A stretch of DNA of 64,000 nt from Thalassobaculum litoreum DSM 18839 (GTDB lineage: Bacteria > Pseudomonadota > Alphaproteobacteria > Thalassobaculales > Thalassobaculaceae): the NCBI RefSeq assembly GCF_900102465.1, contig NZ_FNBW01000002.1:62001-126000 (forward strand), written 5' to 3'. The translations under genes and the position numbers were made by a program. Positions 1 to 8,631 of this stretch are shown one piece after another. How positions within the stretch are numbered: position 1 is the first letter of the stretch; each line of letters begins with the position of its first letter. The notes below the pieces were generated by a model that was not told the origin of the DNA, ran no database searches, and saw only the letters and a program-made list of their open reading frames with translations.

Positions 1-353
1 GGCAGATCGGTGGCATGAACGAGAACGAGCTGAAGGTGGCGTTCAACGACGTGGACTTCTGCCTGAAGATCCGCGCCGCCGGGCATCGCATCGTGCTCAC
101 CCCCTATGCCGAGCTGTACCACCACGAGTCGGTGTCGCGCGGCCTGGAGGACACCGCCGAGAAGCGCGACCGCTTCCGCGGCGAGATGATGTGGATGCGG
201 AACAAATGGGGCGACGCGCTCGACGCCGACCCCTATTTCAATCCGAACCTCAGCCTGGATCAGGAGACCCCGACCTTCGCCATCCCGCCGCGGGTGCCCA
301 AGCCCTGGGAGCCCGGCGACGAGGATAGCGAGGACCGGTCGGAATCCGCCTGA
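1..353 (+). CDS. Glycosyltransferase family 2, C-terminal part
   Basis: The 5' end lies outside the window; the frame is open from nucleotide 3. The visible part (about 116 residues) contains an FNDVDFCLK motif followed by a YHHES segment. This pairing is typical of the C-terminal half of GT2 (GT-A fold) glycosyltransferases, where the acidic D-V-D-F segment belongs to the acceptor/catalytic-base region. A Pro- and Glu-rich tail of about 30 residues ends the protein. It converges on the glycosylglycerol hydrolase-like gene with only 9 bases between the stops. Sugar donor and acceptor cannot be inferred. A role in surface polysaccharide synthesis is possible, but the neighbours that would show it are off the window. 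Confidence 0.75.
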   Translation, partial: QIGGMNENELKVAFNDVDFCLKIRAAGHRIVLTPYAELYHHESVSRGLEDTAEKRDRFRGEMMWMRNKWGDALDADPYFNPNLSLDQETPTFAIPPRVPKPWEPGDEDSEDRSESA

Positions 354-362
354 TCGCCCCCA

Positions 363-2741
363 TCAGCGCCGGTCGGCGCTGCGGGTGTAGAGCACGCCCA
401 TGCTGTCCGACAGGGTGATCGGCCCGCCGATGTAGTCCCCGCCGATCGGCGGGGTGCGCAGGGCGACGTTCCAACCGTCTCCCGCCAGACCTTTGATCGG
501 CAGGGTGAGCGGGTCGAAATCCTCCATCGCCCCGCCTTCCAGATGGGCGATGGCGAAGACCTGCTCGCCGTCCGGGCCATGGCGCAGCGTGCCGAACAGC
601 ACCCGGCCGTCCACCGGTTCGCGATACTCGTAGACATCCTCGGGCCGCAGATTGTCGCGCAGCCACGGGCGGGCATGGCGGAACGCCCGAAGACCCAGGT
701 TGAACGCGGTCTGGCTCTCGCTCAGCGCCGCCTCGTAGCCCGACACGTTGCAGTAGTCGTGCATGTCGTCCATCCAGGCCCGGGCGATCTCCTTCAGGAT
801 CGGCACGGTGAACGGCGCCGGGCCGGCGAGCGGCGGGTCGACCTGGTTCAGCAGCGTGGCGATGACGTCCAGGTCGTAGCCGGTGACCTCGACCAGGGCG
901 GGCAGGAACTCCATGAAGCGCACCAGGCTGTCCCGGTCCTCGAAGCCCATGGCCTTCAGCCGGCGGAACGCCATCGGCACCGAGTAGGAGTAGTTGTCGA
1001 CCTGCCATTTCAGCGAGATCGCCTCCTCGGCCACCACCTTGACCCCGTACTGGTCGTCCTGGTTGCGGATGAAGCCCCAGCTCGCCCGCGCCGACGCGTT
1101 GAGAAAGTCCATCGGCACGCCGGGGAACACGCCGTAGGTGATCAGCGAGACGGCCGGATTGTCATAGGCCTTGTCGAGGATCTCCATCCGCGTGTCGCCC
1201 AGGCGGGTATTGACGTTGAGCTTGGGGTTGATCTGGGTGCCGCGGCGCAGGGTGTCGTGATTGGCGCACCCCGAGATCCAGTGCGCGCCATGCTCCATGA
1301 TCTCGCGGATCCGCCACCACTTGGACAGCCAGAACGTGTACAGGAACGGCGTGTTGTGGGCGAAGGTCAGCGGCCCCCACTGGAACACGTCGTCGTCGCG
1401 CTGGGCGTCGATCACCGCGCGGTAGGTCGAGGACAGTTCCCAGTCCTCCTGCGGCCAGGGGCGACCGTCCTCGAACACGAACCAGGGCCGGTAGCGGCGC
1501 CCCGCCACCTCCTGCACCACGTCGGACATGGACTGCAGGTACTCGTCGTCATGCACGACCTGTTCGGTATTGCTGTCCCAGTAGGTGAAGTCCTGGGCGC
1601 CGTCGACCCGGATGCCGTCGGCGCCGAAATTCGCCTTGCGCCGCTGCATCTCCAGCAGCACGGCGCGCACGATGCCGTTGCGGTAGTTGAGATTCTGCCC
1701 GTACATGTTCGGGCCGGCGAAATAGTGGTGGTTCAGCGCCTTCAGGCCCTGGTTGTCGCTGTGGCCGAAGACCACGTCGAAGACCAGCTTCTTCGGCCCG
1801 CCCGGGAAGGTGTGCAGCACGGCGGCGAGGTCGACCAGTTCGTCCGGCCGTCCCGTCTCCAGGATCGCCGGGTTCACCGCTCCCATGCCGGCGATGACGA
1901 TGTCGTAGCCCCAGTTGGTGGTGTTCGGACGGTGCAGCTCGACGGTGACGCTGTCATCGTCGGGATCCGCGTCCGCGATCTCCTCCCAGAAGTCCGGACC
2001 GGTCTCGAACACCGTGGTCGGCTCCACCGGGAGCAGCTGAACCCCATCATAGCCGAGGAAGATCCGGTCCGCCGGCTCCACCGGCAGCTTCATGCGCACG
2101 CGCTCGGCGAGGTGTTCGTACCGGCGGGTCAGGCTGGCCAGGGTGCCGCCGGCCGTCGCCGTGGCCACGTGGATCTGCAGGATGTTCACCGGAGGCCCGA
2201 GCTTGACCGGGTCGCCCTCCGGCAGGCTTTCGAAATAGGCCCGGTCGCCGCGCTGCGCCTGCATCGCCACGATGTCATAGTACTCGGCCGGCGCAAAGAC
2301 GCCGAACGGCAGCGAGGCGGCCAGCGGGTCGAGGATGCGGTGCCAGCCGTCGTCGTCGCGCCAGGCGAGCGCGTAGAACGAGCCGATCTCGTCGCGCGTG
2401 CCGGCCCGCATGCCCTCCACCGCGGCGAAACAGAACGCCTCGCAGCGGCCGATCGGAACGAGCTGGCGCTGCATCCTCAGGGTCTGGCGCGAGACGGTCA
2501 GGTCGACCGGCTCCTCCGGCTCCAGCACCTCCAGGAAGATGTCGCCGTCCGGAACCCGGCGGTCGAGCAGCTCCGGCGCCCAGAATCCGACTTCGCACAG
2601 ACCATCGCGCTTATGGGCGCCGAGACCGCGGGCGATCTGAAGACCGGCATCGAAATGGGTGGCCGAGGTGTCGAGCGCGTTGCGGCACCACGCCACCAGC
2701 TCCCGTGTCCGTTCTTCGTTCTGAGTGACCGCGGTCGTCAT
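363..2741 (-). CDS. gghA: GH13-type glycoside hydrolase, probable glucosylglycerol hydrolase
   Basis: The 792-residue protein carries a GH13-like catalytic barrel around residues 270-560. The nucleophile motif GIRVDG places Asp at about 380, the general acid is Glu at about 424 in VFEDG, and the transition-state Asp at about 496 lies in NHDT. The N-terminal 250 residues and the C-terminal beta region are specific to this subfamily. The overall pattern resembles the GghA hydrolase, which degrades the osmolyte 2-O-glucosylglycerol when salt falls. Context supports this: the gene diverges from an operon encoding the synthase and phosphatase for that osmolyte. No signal peptide is visible, so it should be cytoplasmic. 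A related alpha-glucosidase specificity cannot be excluded. Confidence 0.8.
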   Translation of the reverse strand: MTTAVTQNEERTRELVAWCRNALDTSATHFDAGLQIARGLGAHKRDGLCEVGFWAPELLDRRVPDGDIFLEVLEPEEPVDLTVSRQTLRMQRQLVPIGRCEAFCFAAVEGMRAGTRDEIGSFYALAWRDDDGWHRILDPLAASLPFGVFAPAEYYDIVAMQAQRGDRAYFESLPEGDPVKLGPPVNILQIHVATATAGGTLASLTRRYEHLAERVRMKLPVEPADRIFLGYDGVQLLPVEPTTVFETGPDFWEEIADADPDDDSVTVELHRPNTTNWGYDIVIAGMGAVNPAILETGRPDELVDLAAVLHTFPGGPKKLVFDVVFGHSDNQGLKALNHHYFAGPNMYGQNLNYRNGIVRAVLLEMQRRKANFGADGIRVDGAQDFTYWDSNTEQVVHDDEYLQSMSDVVQEVAGRRYRPWFVFEDGRPWPQEDWELSSTYRAVIDAQRDDDVFQWGPLTFAHNTPFLYTFWLSKWWRIREIMEHGAHWISGCANHDTLRRGTQINPKLNVNTRLGDTRMEILDKAYDNPAVSLITYGVFPGVPMDFLNASARASWGFIRNQDDQYGVKVVAEEAISLKWQVDNYSYSVPMAFRRLKAMGFEDRDSLVRFMEFLPALVEVTGYDLDVIATLLNQVDPPLAGPAPFTVPILKEIARAWMDDMHDYCNVSGYEAALSESQTAFNLGLRAFRHARPWLRDNLRPEDVYEYREPVDGRVLFGTLRHGPDGEQVFAIAHLEGGAMEDFDPLTLPIKGLAGDGWNVALRTPPIGGDYIGGPITLSDSMGVLYTRSADRR

Positions 2742-2834
2742 CGCGATTCCTTCCTCTTCAAAGTGGTAAGGATGCCCCGCTGGACCAGCATAGTGCTAAC
2801 CGGGAGAGTGCCGGGGGATCAACCCGGACAGTGC

Positions 2835-2913
2835 TGCACCGCAGCAACTGGGGAGCCGAAACCAGGCGTCAACCCTTGATCATTCCGCGCTGCGGTGCAT
2901 GTTAGAAGGGTTG
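2835..2913. repeat. Nested inverted repeats in the leader of the glucosylglycerol operon
   Basis: Two perfect dyads overlap between the divergent gghA and gpsA genes. An 11-base arm at 2835-2845 (TGCACCGCAGC) is matched by its complement at 2889-2899. An 8-base arm at 2870-2877 (CAACCCTT) is matched at 2906-2913. The first arm can also fold on itself (GCTGC/GCAGC), so alternative structures are possible. They could be operator sites or a structured leader RNA; which one is not decided by sequence. They lie upstream of the start codon preferred here for gpsA. Confidence 0.55.
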
Positions 2914-2946
2914 AATGATATCCTTGGAGATGCCCCCATACCCGAT

Positions 2947-4068
2947 ATGAACGCGTTCCCCTCCGACAAGAACGACGCCCTGGCGATCAAGAAATTCGCC
3001 GTGATCGGCGCCGGTGCCTGGGGCACCGCGCTTGCCATCACCGCCGCCCGCGCCGGCGCCGAGGTCACTCTCTGGGCCCGCGATCCGGCCCTGTCCGCCG
3101 CCATCAACCGCGACCGTATCAACGCCCAACTGCTGCCGGGCTACGACATCCCCGACGCGGTGAGCGCGACCTCCGACATGGCCGAAGCCGTGGCCGGTGC
3201 CGACGCGATCCTGCTGGTCGTTCCCTCCCAGGCCATTCGCGATATCGGCGAGCGCGTGCATGCCGTTGCCGCCCCAGGCGTCCCCGTGGTCCTGGCCAGC
3301 AAGGGCGTGGAACGCGAGAGCGGCAAGCTGATGACCACCGTGGTGGCCGAGGCCATGCCCGGCCGGCCGATCGCCGTGCTCTCCGGTCCCAGTTTCGCCT
3401 CCGAGGTCGCCGGCGGCCATCCGACGGCGGTGACCATCGCCTCGGCCGATGCCGCGGAGAACCCGCAGGACGGTCTCGCCACACGGCTGTCCCTGGCCCT
3501 GGCCACCCCCTCCTTCCGCCCCTACATCTCCGACGACCTGATCGGCGTCGAGGTCGGCGGCGCGGTGAAGAACGTGATCGCCATCGCCTGCGGCATCGCC
3601 AGCGGGTCGGGCTTCGGTGCCAATACCTGGGCCGCGCTGATCACCCGCGGCCTGGACGAGATGAAGACCCTGGCCCAGGCCCTGGGCGGCCGGCGGGAGA
3701 CCGTCACCGGCCTGTCCGGCATGGGCGACCTCGCGCTGACCTGCTCTTCGGAACAGTCGCGCAACATGTCCTTCGGCAAGGCGCTCGGCGAGCGCCAGCG
3801 TCAGGAGGATCTGCTCAGCAACCGCCGCAGCGTGGTGGAAGGCGTGGTCAACGCCGTCTCCGTCACCGACCTCGCCCGCAAGCTGGGCGTGGAGATGCCG
3901 ATCTGCGAGGCGGTGCGCTCCATCGTCGCCGACGGCGTGGAGATCTCCGAGGCCATCGGCCGCCTGATGGAACGTCCGCTCAAGGCCGAGCCGGCGGCGA
4001 TGAACATCACCATCCCGCACGGGAACGAAGACGACGTCGAGGACTACGTATCGGAGATGCTGCCATGA
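2947..4068 (+). CDS. gpsA: NAD(P)H-dependent glycerol-3-phosphate dehydrogenase
   Basis: GpsA reduces dihydroxyacetone phosphate to sn-glycerol 3-phosphate. The Rossmann motif GAGAWG is at residues 21-26 from the chosen start, and the catalytic Lys region GGAVKN follows mid-protein, as does the LSGPSFASE motif. I start at ATG 2947, giving 373 residues. An in-frame ATG at 2899 would add 16 residues but lies inside an inverted repeat and has no ribosome site. The family average is nearer 335, so even 2947 leaves a tail before the Rossmann fold. The stop overlaps the next start as ATGA. Because glycerol 3-phosphate is the acceptor of the synthase two genes on, this copy probably feeds osmolyte synthesis. 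It may also serve phospholipid synthesis. Confidence 0.9.
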   Translation: MNAFPSDKNDALAIKKFAVIGAGAWGTALAITAARAGAEVTLWARDPALSAAINRDRINAQLLPGYDIPDAVSATSDMAEAVAGADAILLVVPSQAIRDIGERVHAVAAPGVPVVLASKGVERESGKLMTTVVAEAMPGRPIAVLSGPSFASEVAGGHPTAVTIASADAAENPQDGLATRLSLALATPSFRPYISDDLIGVEVGGAVKNVIAIACGIASGSGFGANTWAALITRGLDEMKTLAQALGGRRETVTGLSGMGDLALTCSSEQSRNMSFGKALGERQRQEDLLSNRRSVVEGVVNAVSVTDLARKLGVEMPICEAVRSIVADGVEISEAIGRLMERPLKAEPAAMNITIPHGNEDDVEDYVSEMLP

Positions 4069-4820
4069 CCCGGACCGACCCCAGCAAGGCGGACGTCGTC
4101 CTGGCGACCGATCTGGACGGCACCTTCCTCGGCGGCACCGACGAGGAGCGGTCCAGGCTCTACGCCACGATCGACGCGAACCGCGATCGGGTGTCCCTGG
4201 TCTTCGTCACCGGCCGCGACATCCCCTTCATCCGTGAACTGACCGGCGACGGCTGGGTGCCGAAGCCGGACTTCGTGATCGGCGATGTGGGCACCACCAT
4301 CGTCCAGGGTGCGGATTTCGATACCGTGCCCGAACTTGAGGCCGATATCGCCCGGCGCTGGGGCGATGCCGGCGACCGGGTCCGCGAGATGCTGGCCGAT
4401 GTGGACTGGCTGGACCTGCAGCCGACACCGTTCCGCTACCGCGTCAGCTACTACTACGATCCGGACCGGTACGACCCGGCGGTGGCCGAGCGCATCGAGG
4501 CGGCGGGCTTCGACTGCCTGACCTCGGCCGGCACCTATCTGGACGTGCTGCCCAAGGGCGTGAGCAAGGGTCCGACCCTTCTGCGGCTGGTGGATCATCT
4601 GAACATCGATCCGGACCGCGTGCTGGTCGCCGGCGACACCATGAACGACCTGTCGCTGTTCGAGACCGGGCTGCGCGGCGTGGCGGTCGCAAACAGCGAA
4701 CCGGACCTCGTCTCGCGCGTTAGGTCCTTGGAGAACACCACAATCAGCCGCGGCAATGGCGCCGCCGGTATTCACGAGGTGATCGAAACACTGACAAGCC
4801 TTCGGGGGGCAGCGGCATGA
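4065..4820 (+). CDS. HAD-superfamily phosphatase, probable glucosylglycerol-3-phosphate phosphatase
   Basis: This 251-residue HAD hydrolase belongs to the sucrose-phosphatase-like branch. The nucleophile and acid pair DxDGT is at Asp16 and Asp18, and the substrate-recognition segment VLPKGVSKGP and metal-binding GDTMNDLSLF are near the C-terminus. It would dephosphorylate glucosylglycerol 3-phosphate to the free osmolyte. The start overlaps the gpsA stop, and the stop overlaps the synthase start, both as ATGA, so the three are translationally coupled. In some gammaproteobacteria the phosphatase and synthase form one fused protein in the same order; here they are separate. It is not a close relative of the longer cyanobacterial StpA, so the substrate is inferred mainly from context. 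Confidence 0.8.
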   Translation: MTRTDPSKADVVLATDLDGTFLGGTDEERSRLYATIDANRDRVSLVFVTGRDIPFIRELTGDGWVPKPDFVIGDVGTTIVQGADFDTVPELEADIARRWGDAGDRVREMLADVDWLDLQPTPFRYRVSYYYDPDRYDPAVAERIEAAGFDCLTSAGTYLDVLPKGVSKGPTLLRLVDHLNIDPDRVLVAGDTMNDLSLFETGLRGVAVANSEPDLVSRVRSLENTTISRGNGAAGIHEVIETLTSLRGAAA

Positions 4821-6343
4821 AATCCGATCTGGTCATCGTCTACCATCGTCAGCCTTACGAGGAAGTCGAGGTCGACGGAAAGATCGAACTCCGGCCGAAC
4901 AAGAGCCCGAACGGGATCGTGCCGACCCTGAAGAGCTTCTTCGGCGAGGTCTCTCACGGGTCCTGGATCGCCTGGAAGCTCCGCGAATACGGCGAGATGG
5001 CGGATTGGGAGCAGGTGGTCACCATCAGCGACGATTTCGGCGACTACAGCGTCTCGCGCCTCGCCCTGACCGCGGATCAGGTGAACAGCTTCTACGCCGT
5101 CACCTCCAAGGAGGCGCTCTGGCCGATTCTGCACTCCTTCGTCGACGCCTACGATTACGGCCCGGTGGACTGGCCGACCTTCCAGGAGGTGAACTTCCTG
5201 TTCGCCCAGGCCGCCGCCGAGCAGGCCGCCGACGACGCCATCATCTGGATTCACGACTACAATCTGTGGCTCGTCCCGGTCTACCTGCGGCAGATGAAGC
5301 CGAACGCGCGGATCTCGTTCTTCCACCACACGCCGTTCCCCTCGCCCGACGTGTTCAACATCCTGCCCTGGCGCAACGAGATCATGGACAGCCTGCTGCA
5401 TTGCGATCAGGTGGGCTTCCACATCCCGCGCTATGCGGTGAACTTCGCCAATGCCGCCCGCACCCTGTTCGAGGTCTCCGTCGAGGAGGAGATCGAGGTG
5501 GAGGACGGGATGTCGCCCCGCGGCATGGCCCTGTCCGAGCCGACGATCATCACGCGCCTCAAGTATCACGACCAGCACGTGAACATCGACGCCTTCCCGG
5601 TCGGCACCAACGTCAACTACATCGAGGAGGTCGCCCGCTCGGAGGCGACCGAGACCAAGCTGGCGGAGATCAAGGAAGAACTCGCCGGCAAGCGCCTGAT
5701 CGTCTCCGTGGCCCGCACCGACTACACCAAGGGCACCAAGGAGATGCTGGAGTCCTTCGAGCGGTTGCTGGAGCGCCGCGAGGACCTGCACGGCGAGATC
5801 CGCCTGATGTGCGTCTCTGTGCTGGCGAACCAGAACATGGCCGTCTATCGCCGGGTGCAGGAGGAGATCGAGGGCCTGGTGGGCCGCATCAACGGCCGCT
5901 TCGGCACCTTCGAATGGACGCCGATCATGCTGTTCACCGGTGCGGTACCGCTGGAGGACCTGATCGCCTATTTCCGCGCCGCCGACGTGTGCTGGCTGAC
6001 GCCGCTGCGCGACGGGCTGAACCTGGTCTGCAAGGAGTACTGCGCCGCCCGGATCGACGAGCAGGGTTGCCTGGTGATCTCCGAGTTCATGGGCGCCGCC
6101 GTGCAGCTCCCCTACGCGGTGATGACCAATCCCTATTCCGAGCGTTTCATGGATGCCGCCATCGACCAGGCGCTGGACATGAAACCGGAGGAGCAGCGCG
6201 CCCGCATGCAGATGATGCGCCGCAACGTGAGCCACTACGACATCGTGCAGTGGTCACAGCATACGATGCAACGCTTCGAAGAACTGGCGGAGAGCCGCGC
6301 CGGACGGCCGGTCAGCCACAAGAAGTCCGCCGCCGCCGAATAG
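4817..6343 (+). CDS. ggpS: Glucosylglycerol-phosphate synthase (GT20 family)
   Basis: The 508-residue GT20 enzyme is related to trehalose-6-phosphate synthase and would join ADP-glucose to glycerol 3-phosphate. Its N-terminus ([11 protein letters not shown]) is the type seen in GgpS rather than OtsA. Conserved elements include the HDY motif at residues 146-148, the nucleotide-binding RTDYTKG with Arg300 and Lys305, and the sugar-nucleotide segment [11 protein letters not shown] around Asp398. It is the last gene of a three-gene overlapping operon with gpsA and a HAD phosphatase. Synthase, phosphatase, substrate supply and divergent hydrolase together make glucosylglycerol the most likely product. 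Trehalose or glucosylglycerate synthesis fits less well, because no trehalose-phosphatase-type partner is present. Confidence 0.88.
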   Translation: MKSDLVIVYHRQPYEEVEVDGKIELRPNKSPNGIVPTLKSFFGEVSHGSWIAWKLREYGEMADWEQVVTISDDFGDYSVSRLALTADQVNSFYAVTSKEALWPILHSFVDAYDYGPVDWPTFQEVNFLFAQAAAEQAADDAIIWIHDYNLWLVPVYLRQMKPNARISFFHHTPFPSPDVFNILPWRNEIMDSLLHCDQVGFHIPRYAVNFANAARTLFEVSVEEEIEVEDGMSPRGMALSEPTIITRLKYHDQHVNIDAFPVGTNVNYIEEVARSEATETKLAEIKEELAGKRLIVSVARTDYTKGTKEMLESFERLLERREDLHGEIRLMCVSVLANQNMAVYRRVQEEIEGLVGRINGRFGTFEWTPIMLFTGAVPLEDLIAYFRAADVCWLTPLRDGLNLVCKEYCAARIDEQGCLVISEFMGAAVQLPYAVMTNPYSERFMDAAIDQALDMKPEEQRARMQMMRRNVSHYDIVQWSQHTMQRFEELAESRAGRPVSHKKSAAAE

Positions 6344-6373
6344 ATACGTCGGCGCCGGGCTCTTCCGACCGGC

Positions 6374-7198
6374 TCAGGCGCTTTCCTTGACCGTATGGAC
6401 GTGGTTCAGCGGACCGTGCCCTGCGCCGTAGCCCGGTGCCGTGGCGATCGCCGTGGTCACGTATTTCCGCGCCCGTTCCACCGCCTTCTCCACCGCCAGA
6501 CCCTGCGCCAGGCCGGTGGCGATGGCCGAAGCCAGGGTGCAGCCGGTGCCATGGGTGCTGGTGCCGGCGATGCGCGGGCTCTTGAACGCGCGCACGCCGT
6601 CCTCCGTCGCCAGCAGGTCGACCACCGTATCCGACGACAGATGCCCGCCCTTGAGCAGGACCGCCGGCGGGCCGAGCGACAGCAGCATCTCGGCGGCGTG
6701 GTGCATGTCGTCCACGTCCTTGATCGTCATGCCGGTCAGCAGCTCCGCCTCCGGCAGGTTCGGCGTCAGGAGATGGGCGCGCAGGATCAGCCGAGCCTTC
6801 AGTACCTGCATGGCATCCGGATCGAGCAGCGAATGGCCGCCCTTGGCGACCATTACCGGGTCGACCACCAGCGGGACATGCATGGCCTTCTCTTCGATCA
6901 CGTCGACGATCGTGTCGATCACCGGCCCGGAATGCAGCATCCCGGTCTTGATCACATCGGCGCCGAGGTCGTCGAACAGCAGGTCGAGCTGCTGACGCAG
7001 GAACGGGATCGGCACCGGATGGACACCGAAGACACCCTTCGTGTTCTGCGCCGTCAGCGCCGTGACGGCGGTCATCGCGTAACCGCCGAGCGCGGTCACC
7101 GCCTTGATATCCGCCTGAATACCCGCCCCACCGCCGGAATCGGACCCGGCGGCAATCAGAACACGCCCTCGCATCGACCTTGGCATGACCGCTGTCAC
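6374..7198 (-). CDS. thiD: Hydroxymethylpyrimidine/phosphomethylpyrimidine kinase
   Basis: ThiD phosphorylates 4-amino-5-hydroxymethyl-2-methylpyrimidine and its monophosphate in thiamine synthesis. The ribokinase-fold hallmarks are present: an N-terminal [13 protein letters not shown] segment, [10 protein letters not shown] in the middle, and the anion-hole motif GTGCTLASA near the C-terminus. Length (274 residues) fits the family. The first start is a GTG overlapping the glmM stop (GTGA); ATGs at 7186 and 7174 are alternatives. It is the last gene of the long minus-strand run. No thiamine-pyrophosphate riboswitch was seen, so regulation is presumably with glmM. Confidence 0.93.
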   Translation of the reverse strand: MTAVMPRSMRGRVLIAAGSDSGGGAGIQADIKAVTALGGYAMTAVTALTAQNTKGVFGVHPVPIPFLRQQLDLLFDDLGADVIKTGMLHSGPVIDTIVDVIEEKAMHVPLVVDPVMVAKGGHSLLDPDAMQVLKARLILRAHLLTPNLPEAELLTGMTIKDVDDMHHAAEMLLSLGPPAVLLKGGHLSSDTVVDLLATEDGVRAFKSPRIAGTSTHGTGCTLASAIATGLAQGLAVEKAVERARKYVTTAIATAPGYGAGHGPLNHVHTVKESA

Positions 7199-8556
7199 TC
7201 CGCCGCTCTGGTTCCAGTTTGCTCGATTGCGTCCACGACCCGATCGACCGCGGCCACCACTTCACCTTCGTCGTCGCCCTGGGCCATGACCCGGATAAGC
7301 GGCTCCGTACCCGACTTGCGGATCACCAGACGTCCGGCATCGCCCAGCTTCGTCTTGCTCGCCTCGATCGCCGCCTTCACCGGATCGGTGGCCAGCGGAT
7401 CGCCGCCGGCGAAACGCACGTTGCGCAGGATCTGCGGCATCGGCTCGAACACGCGGGCGACCTGGGACAGCGGCTTGTCCGCGCGCTTCATGGCGGCCAG
7501 CACCTGCAGCGCCGCCGCGAGGCCGTCGCCGGTGGTGCCGTGGTCCGACAGGATCATATGCCCGGACTGCTCGCCGCCGACGTTGTAGCCGCCCTCGCGC
7601 ATCGCCTCGAGCACGTAGCGGTCGCCGACCTTGGCGCGCACCAGCTCCAGCCCGATGCCGTTCAGATAGCGCTCCAGCCCGAGATTGGACATCACCGTGG
7701 CGACCACGCCGCCGCCGCTGAGACGTCCGTCCACCAGCCACGAGCCGCCGATCAGGCCGAGGATCTGGTCGCCGTCCAGCTTGTGGCCGGTCTCGTCGGC
7801 CAGGATCAGCCGGTCGGCGTCGCCGTCCAGCGCGATGCCCACATCGGCGCCCTCGGCCTCGACCCGGGCCATCATCGCTTCCGGCGCGGTGGCGCCGCAG
7901 CCGTCGTTGATGTTGAAGCCGTCCGGCGACACTCCCATGGGGATGACCTCGGCGCCGAGTTCGAACAGCACGCGGGGGGCCGCCCGGTAGGCGGCGCCGT
8001 TGGCGCAGTCGATCACCACCTTCACGCCGTCCAGGCGCAGGTCGCGGGGAAAGGTCGACTTCACCACCTCGATGTAGCGGCCCTGCTCGTCTTCCAGGCG
8101 CCGAGCCCGGCCGAGCGCGTCGGAACCGGCCAGGGGCAGGGTCTGCCAGCGGGCCACCATCTCCTCGATCTCGGCCTCGACCGCATCGGACAGCTTGTAG
8201 CCGTCGGGGCCGAACAGCTTGATGCCGTTGTCGTAGTACGGATTGTGCGAAGCGGAGATCATGACGCCGAGATCCGCCCGCATGGATTGGACCAGCATCG
8301 CCACCGCCGGGGTCGGCATCGGGCCGACCAGCACCACGTCCATACCGATGGAGGTGAAGCCCGCCACCATCGCCGGCTCGATCATGTAGCCCGACAGCCG
8401 GGTGTCCTTGCCGATGAGAACCAGGTTGCGGCGGCCGTGGTCGGATCGGAACCGGGCGCCGGCGGCCATGGCCACGGCCATGGCGGTCGCCGGTGTCATC
8501 GGCTCGGCATTGGCGCGGCCGCGGATGCCATCTGTTCCAAAGAGTGTACGGGCCAT
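7195..8556 (-). CDS. glmM: Phosphoglucosamine mutase
   Basis: GlmM converts glucosamine 6-phosphate to glucosamine 1-phosphate for UDP-GlcNAc, hence peptidoglycan and lipopolysaccharide. The protein starts [13 protein letters not shown], the family's normal N-terminus. The catalytic phosphoserine is in SASHNP, the metal site is DGDADR, and the C-terminal phosphate-binding motif is [11 protein letters not shown] chose ATG 8556 over the in-frame ATG at 8589: the latter adds 11 residues not expected in the family and overlaps a TATAAA sequence that could be a -10 element. The gene is 75 bases downstream of folP and overlaps thiD by four bases. Confidence 0.95.
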   Translation of the reverse strand: MARTLFGTDGIRGRANAEPMTPATAMAVAMAAGARFRSDHGRRNLVLIGKDTRLSGYMIEPAMVAGFTSIGMDVVLVGPMPTPAVAMLVQSMRADLGVMISASHNPYYDNGIKLFGPDGYKLSDAVEAEIEEMVARWQTLPLAGSDALGRARRLEDEQGRYIEVVKSTFPRDLRLDGVKVVIDCANGAAYRAAPRVLFELGAEVIPMGVSPDGFNINDGCGATAPEAMMARVEAEGADVGIALDGDADRLILADETGHKLDGDQILGLIGGSWLVDGRLSGGGVVATVMSNLGLERYLNGIGLELVRAKVGDRYVLEAMREGGYNVGGEQSGHMILSDHGTTGDGLAAALQVLAAMKRADKPLSQVARVFEPMPQILRNVRFAGGDPLATDPVKAAIEASKTKLGDAGRLVIRKSGTEPLIRVMAQGDDEGEVVAAVDRVVDAIEQTGTRAAE

Positions 8557-8631
8557 GGGCGCTTCAGAATCTTTCGATCGTTTCGACATTTATAACGTAT
8601 TGCATCTTTAAAGGGGATTAACGCGTCGGGC

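Noticed and set aside
2742-2830. A fourth sigma-E promoter upstream of gghA on the minus strand
   Set aside because: TGATCC is present near 2820, but at 18 bases the -10 would be AGCACT; TAGCAC fits only with 17 bases. It breaks the spacing rule held by the other three.
543-2879. Long open frame antisense to the glycoside hydrolase gene
   Set aside because: The 778-codon frame is a by-product of high GC content; its translation is low in complexity, rich in Arg, Val, His and Asp, and has no motif, while the opposite strand has a full catalytic domain.
6199-7300. Thiamine-pyrophosphate riboswitch for thiD or thiE
   Set aside because: Both genes overlap an upstream gene by four bases, so there is no leader. 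No conserved riboswitch core (CUGAGA and related) was seen before glmM or tkt.
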